Shown here: piece after piece, positions 43,822 through 53,211 of the stretch
Numbering within the stretch: position 1 is the stretch's first letter
How the letters are laid out: the number at the start of each line of letters is the position of its first letter
NCBI GenBank assembly: GCA_023264815.1
Contig: JAHFUZ010000007.1
Location: 1 to 64,000, forward strand
Source of the DNA: Arthrobacter sp.
GTDB lineage: Bacteria > Actinomycetota > Actinomycetes > Actinomycetales > Micrococcaceae
Direction: 5' to 3'
DNA length: 64,000 bases
Translations under genes and position numbers: made by a program
The notes under the pieces: generated by a model
Told to the model about the DNA's origin: nothing
Database searches by the model: none
Seen by the model: only the letters and a program-made list of their open reading frames with translations

Positions 43822-44694
43822 CTACTTGGGCGGGTAGGACATGAACGTGGCCCGGGCACCCAGCCGCTTGGCCATCACGTCGATCGCGGGCTGGTTCTGG
43901 TCCACGCACACAAACTTCCGGTCCAGCTTGGCCGCCACAGCACCGAGCGTTCCGGACCCCGCGAAGAAGTCCAGGCACCAGTCGCCGGGCCGGCTTGAAG
44001 CGGCCACCACACGCCGTATCAGGCCTTCGGGCTTCTGAGTCGGGTAGCCGGTCTTTTCCTTGCCGGTAGGGGACACGATGGTGTGCCACCAGACGTCGGT
44101 GGGCAGCTTCCCCAGCTCCCGCTTGGCAGGCGTCACCAGGCCCGGCGCCATGTACGGCTCACGGTCCACCTCGGCGCTGTCGAAGTGGTACTTCGAGGGG
44201 TTCTTGACGTACACGAGGATGTTGTCGTGCTTGGTGGGCCAGCGGTATTTGGCGCGCGCCCCGTAGTCGTAGGCCCAGATAATCTCGTTCAGGAAGCACT
44301 CCCGGCCGAAGATGGCGTCCAGCATCACCTTGGCGTAATGGACCTCCCGGTAGTCCAGGTGGAGGTAGAGCGTGCCGTCGTCGGCGAGCAGCCGCCAGGC
44401 CTCCACAAGCCGCGGTTCGAGGAAGGACCAGTAGTCGCTGAAGGTGTCGTCGTACCGGTGGAGGGCACCCTTGATGGTGTCGTACGAGCGGCCTTTGAAA
44501 CCCACACGGTCGCCGTCCCCGCCGGCGTTGAGCACCATGCGGGTCTCCTGGCGCGTCTGGGCTCTGCCAGTGTTGAAGGGCGGGTCCACGTAAATGAGTG
44601 TGAAGGCGCCGTCCGGCAGCGTCGGGAGGAACTCCGCGTTGTCCGCGTGAACCACCAGGTTGCTGCCGTCCGGCGCCCAGACGGTGTCAGTCAT
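43822..44694 (-). CDS. Orphan site-specific DNA methyltransferase, beta class
   Basis: The 290-residue enzyme has catalytic motif IV D37-P-P-F40 near the N-terminus and SAM motif I D-F-F-A-G-S-G-T near residue 242, the order of beta-class amino-methyltransferases (N6-adenine or N4-cytosine). The target recognition region lies between, with N-E-I-I-W-A-Y-D-Y-G and K-H-D-N-I-L-V-Y motifs. No restriction endonuclease, specificity subunit or mobile gene is adjacent, so it looks like a solitary, possibly regulatory methyltransferase. The helicase gene ends 8 bases upstream, so they may be co-transcribed. The target sequence cannot be predicted. Confidence 0.88.
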   Translation of the reverse strand: MTDTVWAPDGSNLVVHADNAEFLPTLPDGAFTLIYVDPPFNTGRAQTRQETRMVLNAGGDGDRVGFKGRSYDTIKGALHRYDDTFSDYWSFLEPRLVEAWRLLADDGTLYLHLDYREVHYAKVMLDAIFGRECFLNEIIWAYDYGARAKYRWPTKHDNILVYVKNPSKYHFDSAEVDREPYMAPGLVTPAKRELGKLPTDVWWHTIVSPTGKEKTGYPTQKPEGLIRRVVAASSRPGDWCLDFFAGSGTLGAVAAKLDRKFVCVDQNQPAIDVMAKRLGARATFMSYPPK

Positions 44695-44702
44695 CGAGGC
44701 TG

Positions 44703-46373
44703 TTAGGCCTCTGCGCTGCCGGGCTGTGCGCCTTTATCGGCGCCGGCCACCACCTCGCCGTTGCGGCGGCGGGTGCGCGTCCGGCTGCGGCGGACACGGG
44801 ACTGGTCGGCTTCGGCCGGGGCCGCCGCCGTTGGCTCCGCGGCAGGACCGGTGCCGGCTGCCGTGTCTGATGTACGACGGCGGCGCTCACCGGAGCGGCC
44901 ACCTTCAGTGCTGCTGCGGCGGCTGCCTTCGCGGCCGCCTGAGCGGCCGGCGTCCCGTCCACTGTCACGTCCGCCCGGGCGGGAGTTCTTCTTGCCGGTC
45001 TCACCCAGGTCTTCCAGGACCTCGGCGTCAACACCGGCAAGCGTGCGCTTGTTGCGGGGCAGGCGACCCTTGGTACCTTCCGGGATGTCCAGCTCTTCGT
45101 ACAGGTGCGGGGAGGAGGAATACGTCTCCACCGGTTCGGGAACGCTCAGGCCCAGGGCCTTGTTAATCAGGCCCCAGCGCGGCATGTCGTCCCAGTCCAC
45201 GAAGGTCACGGCGGTGCCCTTGTTGCCGGCACGGCCGGTGCGGCCCACGCGGTGCAGGTAGATCTTTTCGTCTTCAACGCACTGGTAGTTGATGACGTGC
45301 GTGACATCGTCCACGTCGATGCCGCGGGCGGCGACGTCGGTGGCCACCAGGACGTCCACCTTGTTGTTGCGGAACGCCCGGAGGGCCTGTTCACGGGCAC
45401 CCTGGCCCAGGTCGCCGTGGATGGCGGCGGCAGCGAAACCGCGGTCCACCAGTTCCTCGGCCACCTTTGCGGCGGTGCGCTTGGTCTTTGTGAAGATGAT
45501 GGTCCGGCCGCGGCCGCGGGCCTGCAGGATGCGGGCAACCACTTCGGTCTTGTCCATGCTGTGCGCACGGTAGATGAGCTGGCGGATGTCGCGCTTGGTC
45601 AGGCCCTCGTCTTCGGGGTCAGCTGCCCGGATGTGGGTAGGCTGCGTCATGTAGCGGCGGGCCATGGCGATGACCGGGCCGGGCATGGTGGCGGAGAACA
45701 GGAGGGTCTGGCGGACCGCTGGGGTGCCGGCGATGAGCGTCTCCACGTCCGGGAGGAAGCCCAGGTCCAGCATTTCGTCGGCTTCGTCCAGGATGACGAT
45801 CTTGACGTTCTTGAGGCTCAGGTGCTTCTGCTTGTAGAGGTCAATCAGGCGGCCAGGGGTGCCCACCACAACTTCGACACCCTTCTGCAAGGCCTCAACC
45901 TGGGGTTCGTAGGCGCGGCCGCCGTAGATGGTGGCGATGCGGGCGTTGCGCTTGCGGGACGCGGTCTGGAGATCGTTGGCCACCTGCACCGCGAGTTCGC
46001 GGGTGGGCACAATGACCAACGCCTGCGGTGCGCCGGGAACGGGGAGCTTGTCGAAGCCGGCGTCATCCCGGCCCACAACACGCTGCAGCGCGGGGATGCC
46101 GAAGCCGAGGGTCTTGCCGGTGCCGGTCTTGGCCTGGCCGATGATGTCGTGGCCCGAGAGTGCCACCGGCAGGGTCATGGCCTGGATGGGGAACGGGTGG
46201 GTGATCCCGGCGTCTGCCAGGGACTCGACGATATCGGCGCGGACGTTGTAGTCAGCGAAGGATTTCTCCTCGATCTCGTGCGGCTTTTCGTCCGAGATGA
46301 TGGTCTCTTCGGGTTCGATCGTTTCGATGCCGGAATCGTCAGTCAGGATCTGGTGGGTATGCAATTCACTCAC
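44703..46373 (-). CDS. DEAD-box RNA helicase
   Basis: The 556-residue helicase has Q-motif I-T-H-P-F-P-I-Q at residues 57-64, motif I A81-K-T-G-T-G-K-T88, P-T-R-E-L, D-E-A-D at 196-199, S-A-T at 227-229, and the C-terminal-domain motifs including H-R-V-G-R-T-G-R. The last 120 residues are Arg/Gly/Ser-rich and basic, a probable RNA-binding tail. It is likely a ribosome assembly or mRNA decay helicase of the RhlE/DeaD group. It stands next to an RNB exonuclease gene, and a long leader precedes it. Confidence 0.92.
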   Translation of the reverse strand: MSELHTHQILTDDSGIETIEPEETIISDEKPHEIEEKSFADYNVRADIVESLADAGITHPFPIQAMTLPVALSGHDIIGQAKTGTGKTLGFGIPALQRVVGRDDAGFDKLPVPGAPQALVIVPTRELAVQVANDLQTASRKRNARIATIYGGRAYEPQVEALQKGVEVVVGTPGRLIDLYKQKHLSLKNVKIVILDEADEMLDLGFLPDVETLIAGTPAVRQTLLFSATMPGPVIAMARRYMTQPTHIRAADPEDEGLTKRDIRQLIYRAHSMDKTEVVARILQARGRGRTIIFTKTKRTAAKVAEELVDRGFAAAAIHGDLGQGAREQALRAFRNNKVDVLVATDVAARGIDVDDVTHVINYQCVEDEKIYLHRVGRTGRAGNKGTAVTFVDWDDMPRWGLINKALGLSVPEPVETYSSSPHLYEELDIPEGTKGRLPRNKRTLAGVDAEVLEDLGETGKKNSRPGGRDSGRDAGRSGGREGSRRSSTEGGRSGERRRRTSDTAAGTGPAAEPTAAAPAEADQSRVRRSRTRTRRRNGEVVAGADKGAQPGSAEA

Positions 46374-46664
46374 AGATGAGTTTCCTTATTCATTTGGGCA
46401 TTGGCGCTGCGTGCTCAACGGGCCGGCCGCGGTGGCCGTTCCGGAGCACGCTCGAAGCGCGCAAGCAAATCCAGTGGAAGCCGATCGCGGGCTATCTAAA
46501 TGCTGGCACTGGTGACCAGCGGGTCTGTCTCAAGATCGCGTAGGGGCGGGCTTGTTGAATTCAAAATCAAGGAAATCAACGACCGGGCATCCATTTCTAC
46601 TTCTTCAGTCTAGCCGTACAGACCCCGATTCCCGGCTTTGCCGCTGCCGCAGGGCGCCGGCGGC
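46374..46664 (-). promoter_or_regulatory. Long gene-free leader of the helicase gene
   Basis: This 291-base region holds no gene. On the minus strand TAGACT at 46612-46607 is a good -10 and would start a transcript near 46600, giving a 5' leader of about 230 bases. That is long for this genome, where many genes are leaderless. DEAD-box genes are often controlled through such leaders in the cold. No specific fold is identified. Confidence 0.4.
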
Positions 46665-48149
46665 CTAGGCGAGAAGCTCGAAGTGGACTTCGCGGGCAGC
46701 GATATCCGAGGAGAGCAGGCGCACGCGGACCTTGGTTCCGGACTCGAGGTCGCCGGCGCACCTGGCCGTCACGGCGGGCTCGGCGATCTGGATGATTCCC
46801 GAGGGGCCACTGCCGTTCTTGCCGTTCCCGTTCTTGGAACCGTTGCCGTTCTCCTTCTGCGGCTTGGACCCGGAAATGACAATCGCATCAAATTCCTGGC
46901 CGATGTGGTTGACCAACAGGGCGGCTTCCACGGTATCCAGTGCCATGCGTTCCATCCGTGCTGCCAGCTGGTCCGAGCCGGCCATGATGTCCGGCAGCGT
47001 GGGCAGCGCTTCCCGGGCCCAAGCGGGCACCGGCCTGCCGTTGCTCAGGGCCTCGCAGATGACCAGGACAAACCGGTCGATGAGCCGCCGCAGGGGCGCC
47101 GTGGTGTGGGCGTAGGCGGCACCGATCGCGGACTGGATGGCGTCGTCGGGGACGGATCCATCGAAGGCGGTGTAGCTGGCGCCGCGGAACAGCATGCCGG
47201 CGGAATGCAGGATGGCCAGCTGGCGGGGATCGGTGGGGTCGAGGCTGCGGAGGTACTCGCCGTAGCTGATCTTCCCGTCCCATGGCTTGCCCAGGGCCTG
47301 GGTCTGGATCCGGAAGTGCCGCAGGGAGCGTTCGTCCGGGGCCGGCATGGTGCGCAGGATGCCAACCTTGCCGGCGAGCATCAGGTTGGCGGCGGCCATT
47401 CCGGTCATCAGGGAAATCTGCGCGTTCCAGTCCTCCACGGGAAGCTGGGGAGCAGCGGCAATCCGGTAGCCGCCGTCGGGAGTCTGGACAATCTCCTGCT
47501 CGGGCATGTTCAGGCTGGCGCCGCCGCGCTGCCGTTCCAGTTCAACGCGCTTAAGCCCCACTTCCTTCAGTAGCTGCAGCACGGGGCCCGCGGTTCCGGC
47601 ATCGATGTCCGCCTGGACGCCCTTGTAGTTCAACTTTGCCCGGCTGCGGATCGTGGCGCGCTGGACGGACACGCTGGAGACCTGGGCGTCGCCGTCGAGC
47701 CCGAATTCCCAGACAAATGCGGCACATAACTGCTCGGCCAGGAGGCTTCCGGCCTGTTCGCTGATGACCTCGGGGTGCAGCGGTATGCGGCCGTCCGGGG
47801 CATAGAACGTCTGGCCCCGGCGGCGGGTTTCGGCGTCCAGGTCACCGCCGGGGCGGACGAAGGACGGCACGTCCGCAATGGCATACAGGACGCGGTAGCC
47901 GGTCCCGGCCTGTTCGATGAACAGTGCCTGGTCGAGATCGGTGGACGATGCCGGGTCGATGGTCAGGAACTCAACATCCGTCATGTCCGCCGCGGGCAGC
48001 TGGTGGGCGGCCACGGCCGCTTCCGCGTCACGGACTGCCTCCGCCGGGTAGGGGCCCGGCAGCTCGAGTTCGGACCGCAGGGCACTGAGGGCTTCCGCGA
48101 GCGCATTCTTCTGTTCGCGGACGTTGGGGGCCAACCGATGATGTGACAC
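46665..48149 (-). CDS. RNB-domain exoribonuclease (RNase II/R family)
   Basis: The 494-residue 3'-5' exoribonuclease has the metal-site motif D65-P-A-S-S-T-D71-L-D73-Q74, Y-A-I-A-D-V near residue 89 and A-Y-A-H-T-T-A-P-L-R-R near 340. These define the RNB domain; no N-terminal cold-shock domains are visible. The fourth acidic residue of the usual D-x-D-D is Gln here. Near residue 435 there is an inserted Asn/Gly/Lys-rich linker, followed by a short S1-like end. Expected substrate is single-stranded RNA. Confidence 0.88.
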   Translation of the reverse strand: MSHHRLAPNVREQKNALAEALSALRSELELPGPYPAEAVRDAEAAVAAHQLPAADMTDVEFLTIDPASSTDLDQALFIEQAGTGYRVLYAIADVPSFVRPGGDLDAETRRRGQTFYAPDGRIPLHPEVISEQAGSLLAEQLCAAFVWEFGLDGDAQVSSVSVQRATIRSRAKLNYKGVQADIDAGTAGPVLQLLKEVGLKRVELERQRGGASLNMPEQEIVQTPDGGYRIAAAPQLPVEDWNAQISLMTGMAAANLMLAGKVGILRTMPAPDERSLRHFRIQTQALGKPWDGKISYGEYLRSLDPTDPRQLAILHSAGMLFRGASYTAFDGSVPDDAIQSAIGAAYAHTTAPLRRLIDRFVLVICEALSNGRPVPAWAREALPTLPDIMAGSDQLAARMERMALDTVEAALLVNHIGQEFDAIVISGSKPQKENGNGSKNGNGKNGSGPSGIIQIAEPAVTARCAGDLESGTKVRVRLLSSDIAAREVHFELLA

Positions 48150-48212
48150 GAAAGTCAGGGTAGCCCGGTTTCTGCTCTTCGCGCACGCCCCGCCCCGCGG
48201 CGCGGTGGATTC

Positions 48213-48938
48213 CTAGGCTGTCCCGGCGTCGAGGGCCGCGAGGAGTGCCCCTGCGGCCGCCGTGGGGTCGTCCGCTTCCGTGATGGCCCGGACCACCACG
48301 ATCCTGCTGGCCCCGGCTGCCACCACCTGCTCGACATTGCCCAGATCGATCCCCCCGATCGCAAACCAGGGCAGCGCGGCCTGGACGCCGGAGGCAGCGA
48401 CCGCCTCCGCTGCATACTTCACGAGGTCAAGTCCGACGGCGGCCCGGCCGGGTTTCGTGGGGGTGGCCCACACGGGTCCGACGCAAAAGTAGTCCAGGCC
48501 GCCGTCGGCAGCCACGGTGGCGGACAGGCGGATGGCGCCCTCGATCTGTTCGGTGCTGTGCGTGGACAGCCCCACCGCGGCTTTGGCCCCCAACAGTGTC
48601 CGGGCCGACGCCACGGGAAGGTCCTTCTGCCCGATATGGAACACGGGCGCACCGGACAGCAGGGCGATGTCCGCCCGGTCATTGACGGCCCAGAGCCGGC
48701 CGTGGCGGGCAGCGGCCGCCTGCAGCACCGCCAGCAGTTCCAGCTCTTCGGCGGCCTCTATGCCCTTGTCGCGGAGCTGGATGATGTCCACGCCGCCGGC
48801 GAAGGCCGCGTCCACAAAATCAGCAAAGTCCCCGCGGTCCTGCCGTGCGTCGGTGCACAGGTACAGCCTGGCGCCCGTGGGCAGGCTGCTGGCGGACAGG
48901 GGAGCGGAGGCGGAGAAGGTACCGGAGTGCGCGTTCAT
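48213..48938 (-). CDS. thiE: Thiamine-phosphate synthase
   Basis: The 241-residue TIM-barrel enzyme joins HMP pyrophosphate and thiazole phosphate. Motifs are V-D-I-I-Q-L-R-D-K near residue 48, A-V-N-D-R-A-D-I-A near 80, H-I-G-Q-K-D-L-P near 97, D-Y-F-C-V-G-P-V near 143 and F-A-I-G-G-I-D near 184. I choose ATG 48938 because TAGGGT (48951-48946) lies 7 bases before it, fitting a leaderless mRNA; GTG 48947 is the alternative. It is divergent from the riboswitch-controlled thiO operon and has no riboswitch of its own. Confidence 0.92.
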   Translation of the reverse strand: MNAHSGTFSASAPLSASSLPTGARLYLCTDARQDRGDFADFVDAAFAGGVDIIQLRDKGIEAAEELELLAVLQAAAARHGRLWAVNDRADIALLSGAPVFHIGQKDLPVASARTLLGAKAAVGLSTHSTEQIEGAIRLSATVAADGGLDYFCVGPVWATPTKPGRAAVGLDLVKYAAEAVAASGVQAALPWFAIGGIDLGNVEQVVAAGASRIVVVRAITEADDPTAAAGALLAALDAGTA

Positions 48939-48969
48939 GGAATCCACCCTAGTTCCCCTAAACTGGGCG

Positions 48970-49072
48970 GGTACTGCGGGAGCCCGCTGCAGCCGTCATA
49001 AAGCGGCCGGGCTGAGAGGGCGTCAGAGCCGACCGCTTGACCTGATCCGGCTAGTACCGGCGTAGGGAAGGA
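48970..49072 (+). promoter_or_regulatory. TPP riboswitch (THI element)
   Basis: The conserved parts are in order: GGGAGCCC, GGGCTGAGAGGG at 49009-49020 (the pyrimidine-sensing CUGAGA), GACCGCTTGACCTGATCCGG with CTGATC, and CTAGTACCGGCGTAGGGA at the 3' side. The likely Shine-Dalgarno of thiO (AGGGAAGGA, 49064-49072) overlaps the 3' edge. Ligand binding could thus hide it directly, giving translational control of thiO-thiS-thiG. Confidence 0.95.
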
Positions 49073-49077
49073 AACAG

Positions 49078-50363
49078 ATGCTCCCCCCACCCAGCAGCAC
49101 GCCCGCCAGCAAACCTGCAGTCCTGCACGCCGACGTGGCGGTGATCGGCGGCGGAGTCATTGGCCACGGCATTGCCTGGGAGGCCCGGCGCGCCGGCCGC
49201 TCGGTCGCCCTGATCGATGACGCACCCGGAACCGGGGCCAGCTGGGCAGCTGCCGGCATGCTCGCCCCGGTCAGTGAACTGCACTACCAGGAGGAAGACC
49301 TCCTGGAAGTTATGCTCGAGTCTTCGGCCCGCTGGCCCGCCTTCGCTGCCTGCCTCGCCAGGGCCGGGGCAGCAGACACCGGTTACCTTACGACGCCGAC
49401 ACTCGCGGTGGGTGCCGATGCTGCGGACCGCCGCGCGCTGATGGACCTGCGCGCCGTGCAGCAGGCCAACGGCCTGGCGGTGGAGCCGCTGACCGTCAGG
49501 GAAGCGCGGACGGCCGAACCGCTCCTCAGCCCGGCCATCTCCTGCGCACTGGACATTCCGGCCGACCACCAAGTGGATCCCCGGAAGCTCGTGGCCTCCC
49601 TGCAGCAGGTCCTGGCTGAGCATGTAACCGGCGCTGGGACCTTCGTGGACGGCGCCCGTGAGGGCTTCGCTGTTGACCGAAGGGCAGCCGGACTCCTCTG
49701 GGAGCAGGGCAAGGTCAGCGGGGTCCGGCTGGACAACGGGGGAACGGTGCTGGCCGGTGAAACCGTCGTGGCCAACGGCCTGCAGGCGTCGGCTCTGGAC
49801 GGGCTGCCGGACGGGCTGGACCTGCCGCTGCGGCCTGTCTACGGCGACATCCTGCGGCTGCGCGTGCCGCCTCACCTGCGCCCGCTGGTCACGTCCACGG
49901 TCCGCGGCCTGGTCCACGGCGTGCCGGTGTATATCGTCCCGCGGCAGGACGGCACCGTGGTGATTGGCGCAACCCAGCGGGAAGATGCGCTGTCCGCAGC
50001 CGGAGTCGCCGGCACCGGTGTCTCGGCCGGCGGCGCCTACCAGTTGCTGCGCGACGCCCAGGCCCTGCTGCCCGCCGTCGCCGAGTTGGAACTCCTCGAA
50101 TGCACGGCTCGGGCCCGCCCGGCGACCCCGGACAACGCACCCCTGCTGGGGCGGGTCCCGGACGACCTGTCAGGCGCCGGACACGTCGCCGGGCTGGTCA
50201 TTGCCACCGGGTTCTTCCGGCACGGGGTCCTGCTGACACCGGCGGCGGCGGCCATCTGCCGCGACCTGATGGACGGCCGGGAGGACCCGCGGTGGCGTGC
50301 CCTCAGCCCTGCACGGTTCTCCGGCCTGCACCAGAAAGCCTTTCACCACACAAAGGAACAAGC

Positions 50364-50367
<4 letters not shown>
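49078..50367 (+). CDS. thiO: Glycine oxidase ThiO
   Basis: The 429-residue FAD enzyme of the DAO family makes the dehydroglycine used for the thiazole ring. The FAD-binding strand is V-A-V-I-G24-G-G-V-I-G29, followed by W-A-A-A-G-M-L-A-P near residue 57, and the C-terminal T-P-D-N-A-P-L-L-G and G-F-F-R-H-G-V-L-L-T-P motifs contact FAD and substrate. It begins right after the TPP riboswitch and overlaps thiS by ATGA. Confidence 0.94.
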
Positions 50368-51417
<1,050 letters not shown>

Positions 51418-51475
51418 CCCGGCCGTTCGCCGCCGTCCGCCGGACGGGCCTTCGGAACGAGCCCAGGAGGTTGCC

Positions 51476-51814
51476 GTGGCCGGCACCCAGGATGTCCTCA
51501 CCCGCGAACGCCTTGACGCTGTCCTCGCTGGCCTGCCCGACTGGCGGTACCGGCTGGGCGGTCTCGTCACGGTCTACAAAACGCCGACGGCGGCCGCCGC
51601 GCTCGAGCTGATTGCCGCCGTCGGACGCCTCGCAGAAGAAGAGAACCACCACCCTGATCTCGACTGGCGGTACAACCGGGTGTACATCCGCTACACCTCG
51701 CACGACGCCGGCGACGAGGTCACCGAGCGGGACGCCGCTGCGGCGGAAGCGGCGGGCATGGCGGCTGCCCGGGCAGGGGCCACGGCCAGGCCGGACACCC
51801 CGTGGAACATTTGA
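51476..51814 (+). CDS. Pterin-4a-carbinolamine dehydratase
   Basis: The 112-residue protein from GTG 51476, preceded by CAGGAGG, has the PCD signature E-E-N-H-H-P-D-L-D-W near residue 53 and V-Y-I-R-Y-T-S-H near 69. The enzyme dehydrates 4a-hydroxytetrahydrobiopterin; in bacteria it may serve aromatic amino acid hydroxylases or molybdopterin work. The C-terminal Ala-rich tail (about 25 residues) extends beyond the usual domain. Confidence 0.88.
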   Translation: MAGTQDVLTRERLDAVLAGLPDWRYRLGGLVTVYKTPTAAAALELIAAVGRLAEEENHHPDLDWRYNRVYIRYTSHDAGDEVTERDAAAAEAAGMAAARAGATARPDTPWNI

Positions 51815-51826
51815 GGGCAGCGGCTG

Positions 51827-52129
51827 CTAGAGCCTCAGGGCCGCGGTGAGCCGCTGGATATCGTGGCGTTCGCGGGTCCGCCCCAGATAGGTGACAGCCC
51901 CGATCGCCGCCGCCGTGCCCAGGACCATCGGCAGGACCCACGGGATCCATGTCAGTCCCGGTGTATAGCCGAAGCCTGACGTGATGAAGATAATCCAGCT
52001 GAACGCACCCACGGAAACGGCGACCCCGGCCGGAAGGCCCATGCCGTACCTGGTGTGGCGCTTGTCGTTGGCCCAGACAATAAAGCCCGCGGCGGCGGTG
52101 ACCAGGACCACGATGGTCAGCGAAAGCAT
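51827..52129 (-). CDS. Small three-helix membrane protein, unknown function
   Basis: The 100-residue protein from ATG 52129 has an ATG preceded by AGGAGA. Three membrane helices are visible: M-L-S-L-T-I-V-V-L-V-T-A-A-A-G-F-I-V-W, then V-A-V-S-V-G-A-F-S-W-I-I-F-I, then W-V-L-P-M-V-L-G-T-A-A-A-I-G. The ends are basic. I recognise no named family. It lies downstream of DUF3107 on the same strand, 56 bases away. Confidence 0.7.
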   Translation of the reverse strand: MLSLTIVVLVTAAAGFIVWANDKRHTRYGMGLPAGVAVSVGAFSWIIFITSGFGYTPGLTWIPWVLPMVLGTAAAIGAVTYLGRTRERHDIQRLTAALRL

Positions 52130-52185
52130 GGATTCTCCTTCAAAAGCAGCGGGCCGCCGCCAACGGCGACGGCCCGGCAACCGGA

Positions 52186-52410
52186 TTAGAACTGGCCGAA
52201 ACCGACCCTGCGTGCTTCTTCGGCGCCGATTTCGACGTATCCCAGGGCGTTGCCCGGAACGATGATGATCCGTCCCTTGTCGTCCTTCAGGCGGAGCTCG
52301 GTGCCCTTGGTGATGGCTTCTTCAACGACCGTAGCCACGGAGTCAGCATCCTGAGCCGATTCCAGCACGATTTCGCGGCCAATGTTCTGAATGCCGATCT
52401 TGATTTCCAA
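52186..52410 (-). CDS. DUF3107 small protein
   Basis: The 74-residue protein begins M-E-I-K-I-G-I-Q-N-I-G-R-E-I and ends V-G-F-G, the full DUF3107 pattern, with L-R-L-K-D-D-K-G-R near residue 40. It is predicted to be a compact alpha/beta domain. It is widely conserved in Actinobacteria beside a TetR gene, as here and as I recall for Rv3208A/Rv3208. Function unknown. Confidence 0.92.
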   Translation of the reverse strand: MEIKIGIQNIGREIVLESAQDADSVATVVEEAITKGTELRLKDDKGRIIIVPGNALGYVEIGAEEARRVGFGQF

Positions 52411-52460
52411 AAGGGGGCCTCCCAGCCAGTCAAGTTTCTTTGGGTTCTCTTATTTGTAGT

Positions 52461-53144
52461 CTAGGACTCTTTGGGGAAGCGCGAGATTCCGCGCCAAGCT
52501 AAACGGTAAATGAGGTCGCTGGCCACATCGAGGTCCAGGTTGCCGTCCGTTTCCAACCAGTACCGCGCGCTGACCTGTGCCATCCCGGCCAGCCCGCGTC
52601 CCAGCAGCTGTGCCTCCAAATGGGGAAGTTTGGTGTCCTCGGCAATAACGCGGGCCACAGCGTCCGCGAACGTTTTGTTGAAGGTTTCCAGGCGGGAACT
52701 GACGTCGGGGTCGTTGATCAGGTCCGATTCAAAGACCAGGCGGTGGGCCTGGTCGTCGCTGGCGATGAAGCGGTAGTACGCCCGCATCACGGCCTGGACA
52801 CGTTCGTCATTGTCCGTAGTGGAGTTCAGGGCGCCGAGCATCAGCTCGGTCAGCGAGGTCAGGTGGCTGTCCAGCAGCGCCAGGTAGAGCTCGCGTTTGG
52901 ACGGGAAGTGCTGGTAGAGCACAGGCTTGCTCACATGCGCCGTTTCGGCGATTTCGTCCATGGCGGCGCCGTGATAGCCGTTGGCGACAAAAACCTCCTG
53001 GGCCGCTGCGAGGAGCTGCGCGCGGCGCTCATCCCGGGGAAGCCGGGCGGACCGCTGTCCCGAGGTGCGATGAGGTGTTGGAGGTTCCCCGCCGGACGCC
53101 CGGTCGGCCCCTGGTTCATGGACCACTGTTTGCCCTACTTTCAC
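52461..53144 (-). CDS. TetR family transcriptional regulator (Rv3208-like)
   Basis: The 227-residue regulator has a disordered N-terminus of about 35 residues, then the helix-turn-helix (R-R-A-Q-L-L-A-A-A-Q-E-V-F, I-A-E-T-A-H-V-S-K-P-V-L-Y-Q-H-F). The C-terminal dimer/ligand domain has R-A-Y-Y-R-F-I-A-S-D and a conserved G-R-G-L-A-G-M-A-Q. It is divergent from moeZ; a TTACC/GGTAA pair at 53152-53172 in the gap is a possible operator. Confidence 0.87.
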   Translation of the reverse strand: MKVGQTVVHEPGADRASGGEPPTPHRTSGQRSARLPRDERRAQLLAAAQEVFVANGYHGAAMDEIAETAHVSKPVLYQHFPSKRELYLALLDSHLTSLTELMLGALNSTTDNDERVQAVMRAYYRFIASDDQAHRLVFESDLINDPDVSSRLETFNKTFADAVARVIAEDTKLPHLEAQLLGRGLAGMAQVSARYWLETDGNLDLDVASDLIYRLAWRGISRFPKES

Positions 53145-53200
53145 TTGCCGTTACCTACACAATACTGCGCGGTAATATGACCGGGCGGTATCTCGGGGCA

Positions 53201-53211
53201 TACATTGAAGT
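53201..53211 (+). promoter_or_regulatory. -10 element of a probable leaderless moeZ transcript
   Basis: TACATT (53201-53206) ends 5 bases before ATG 53212 and no Shine-Dalgarno is present between. Confidence 0.4.
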
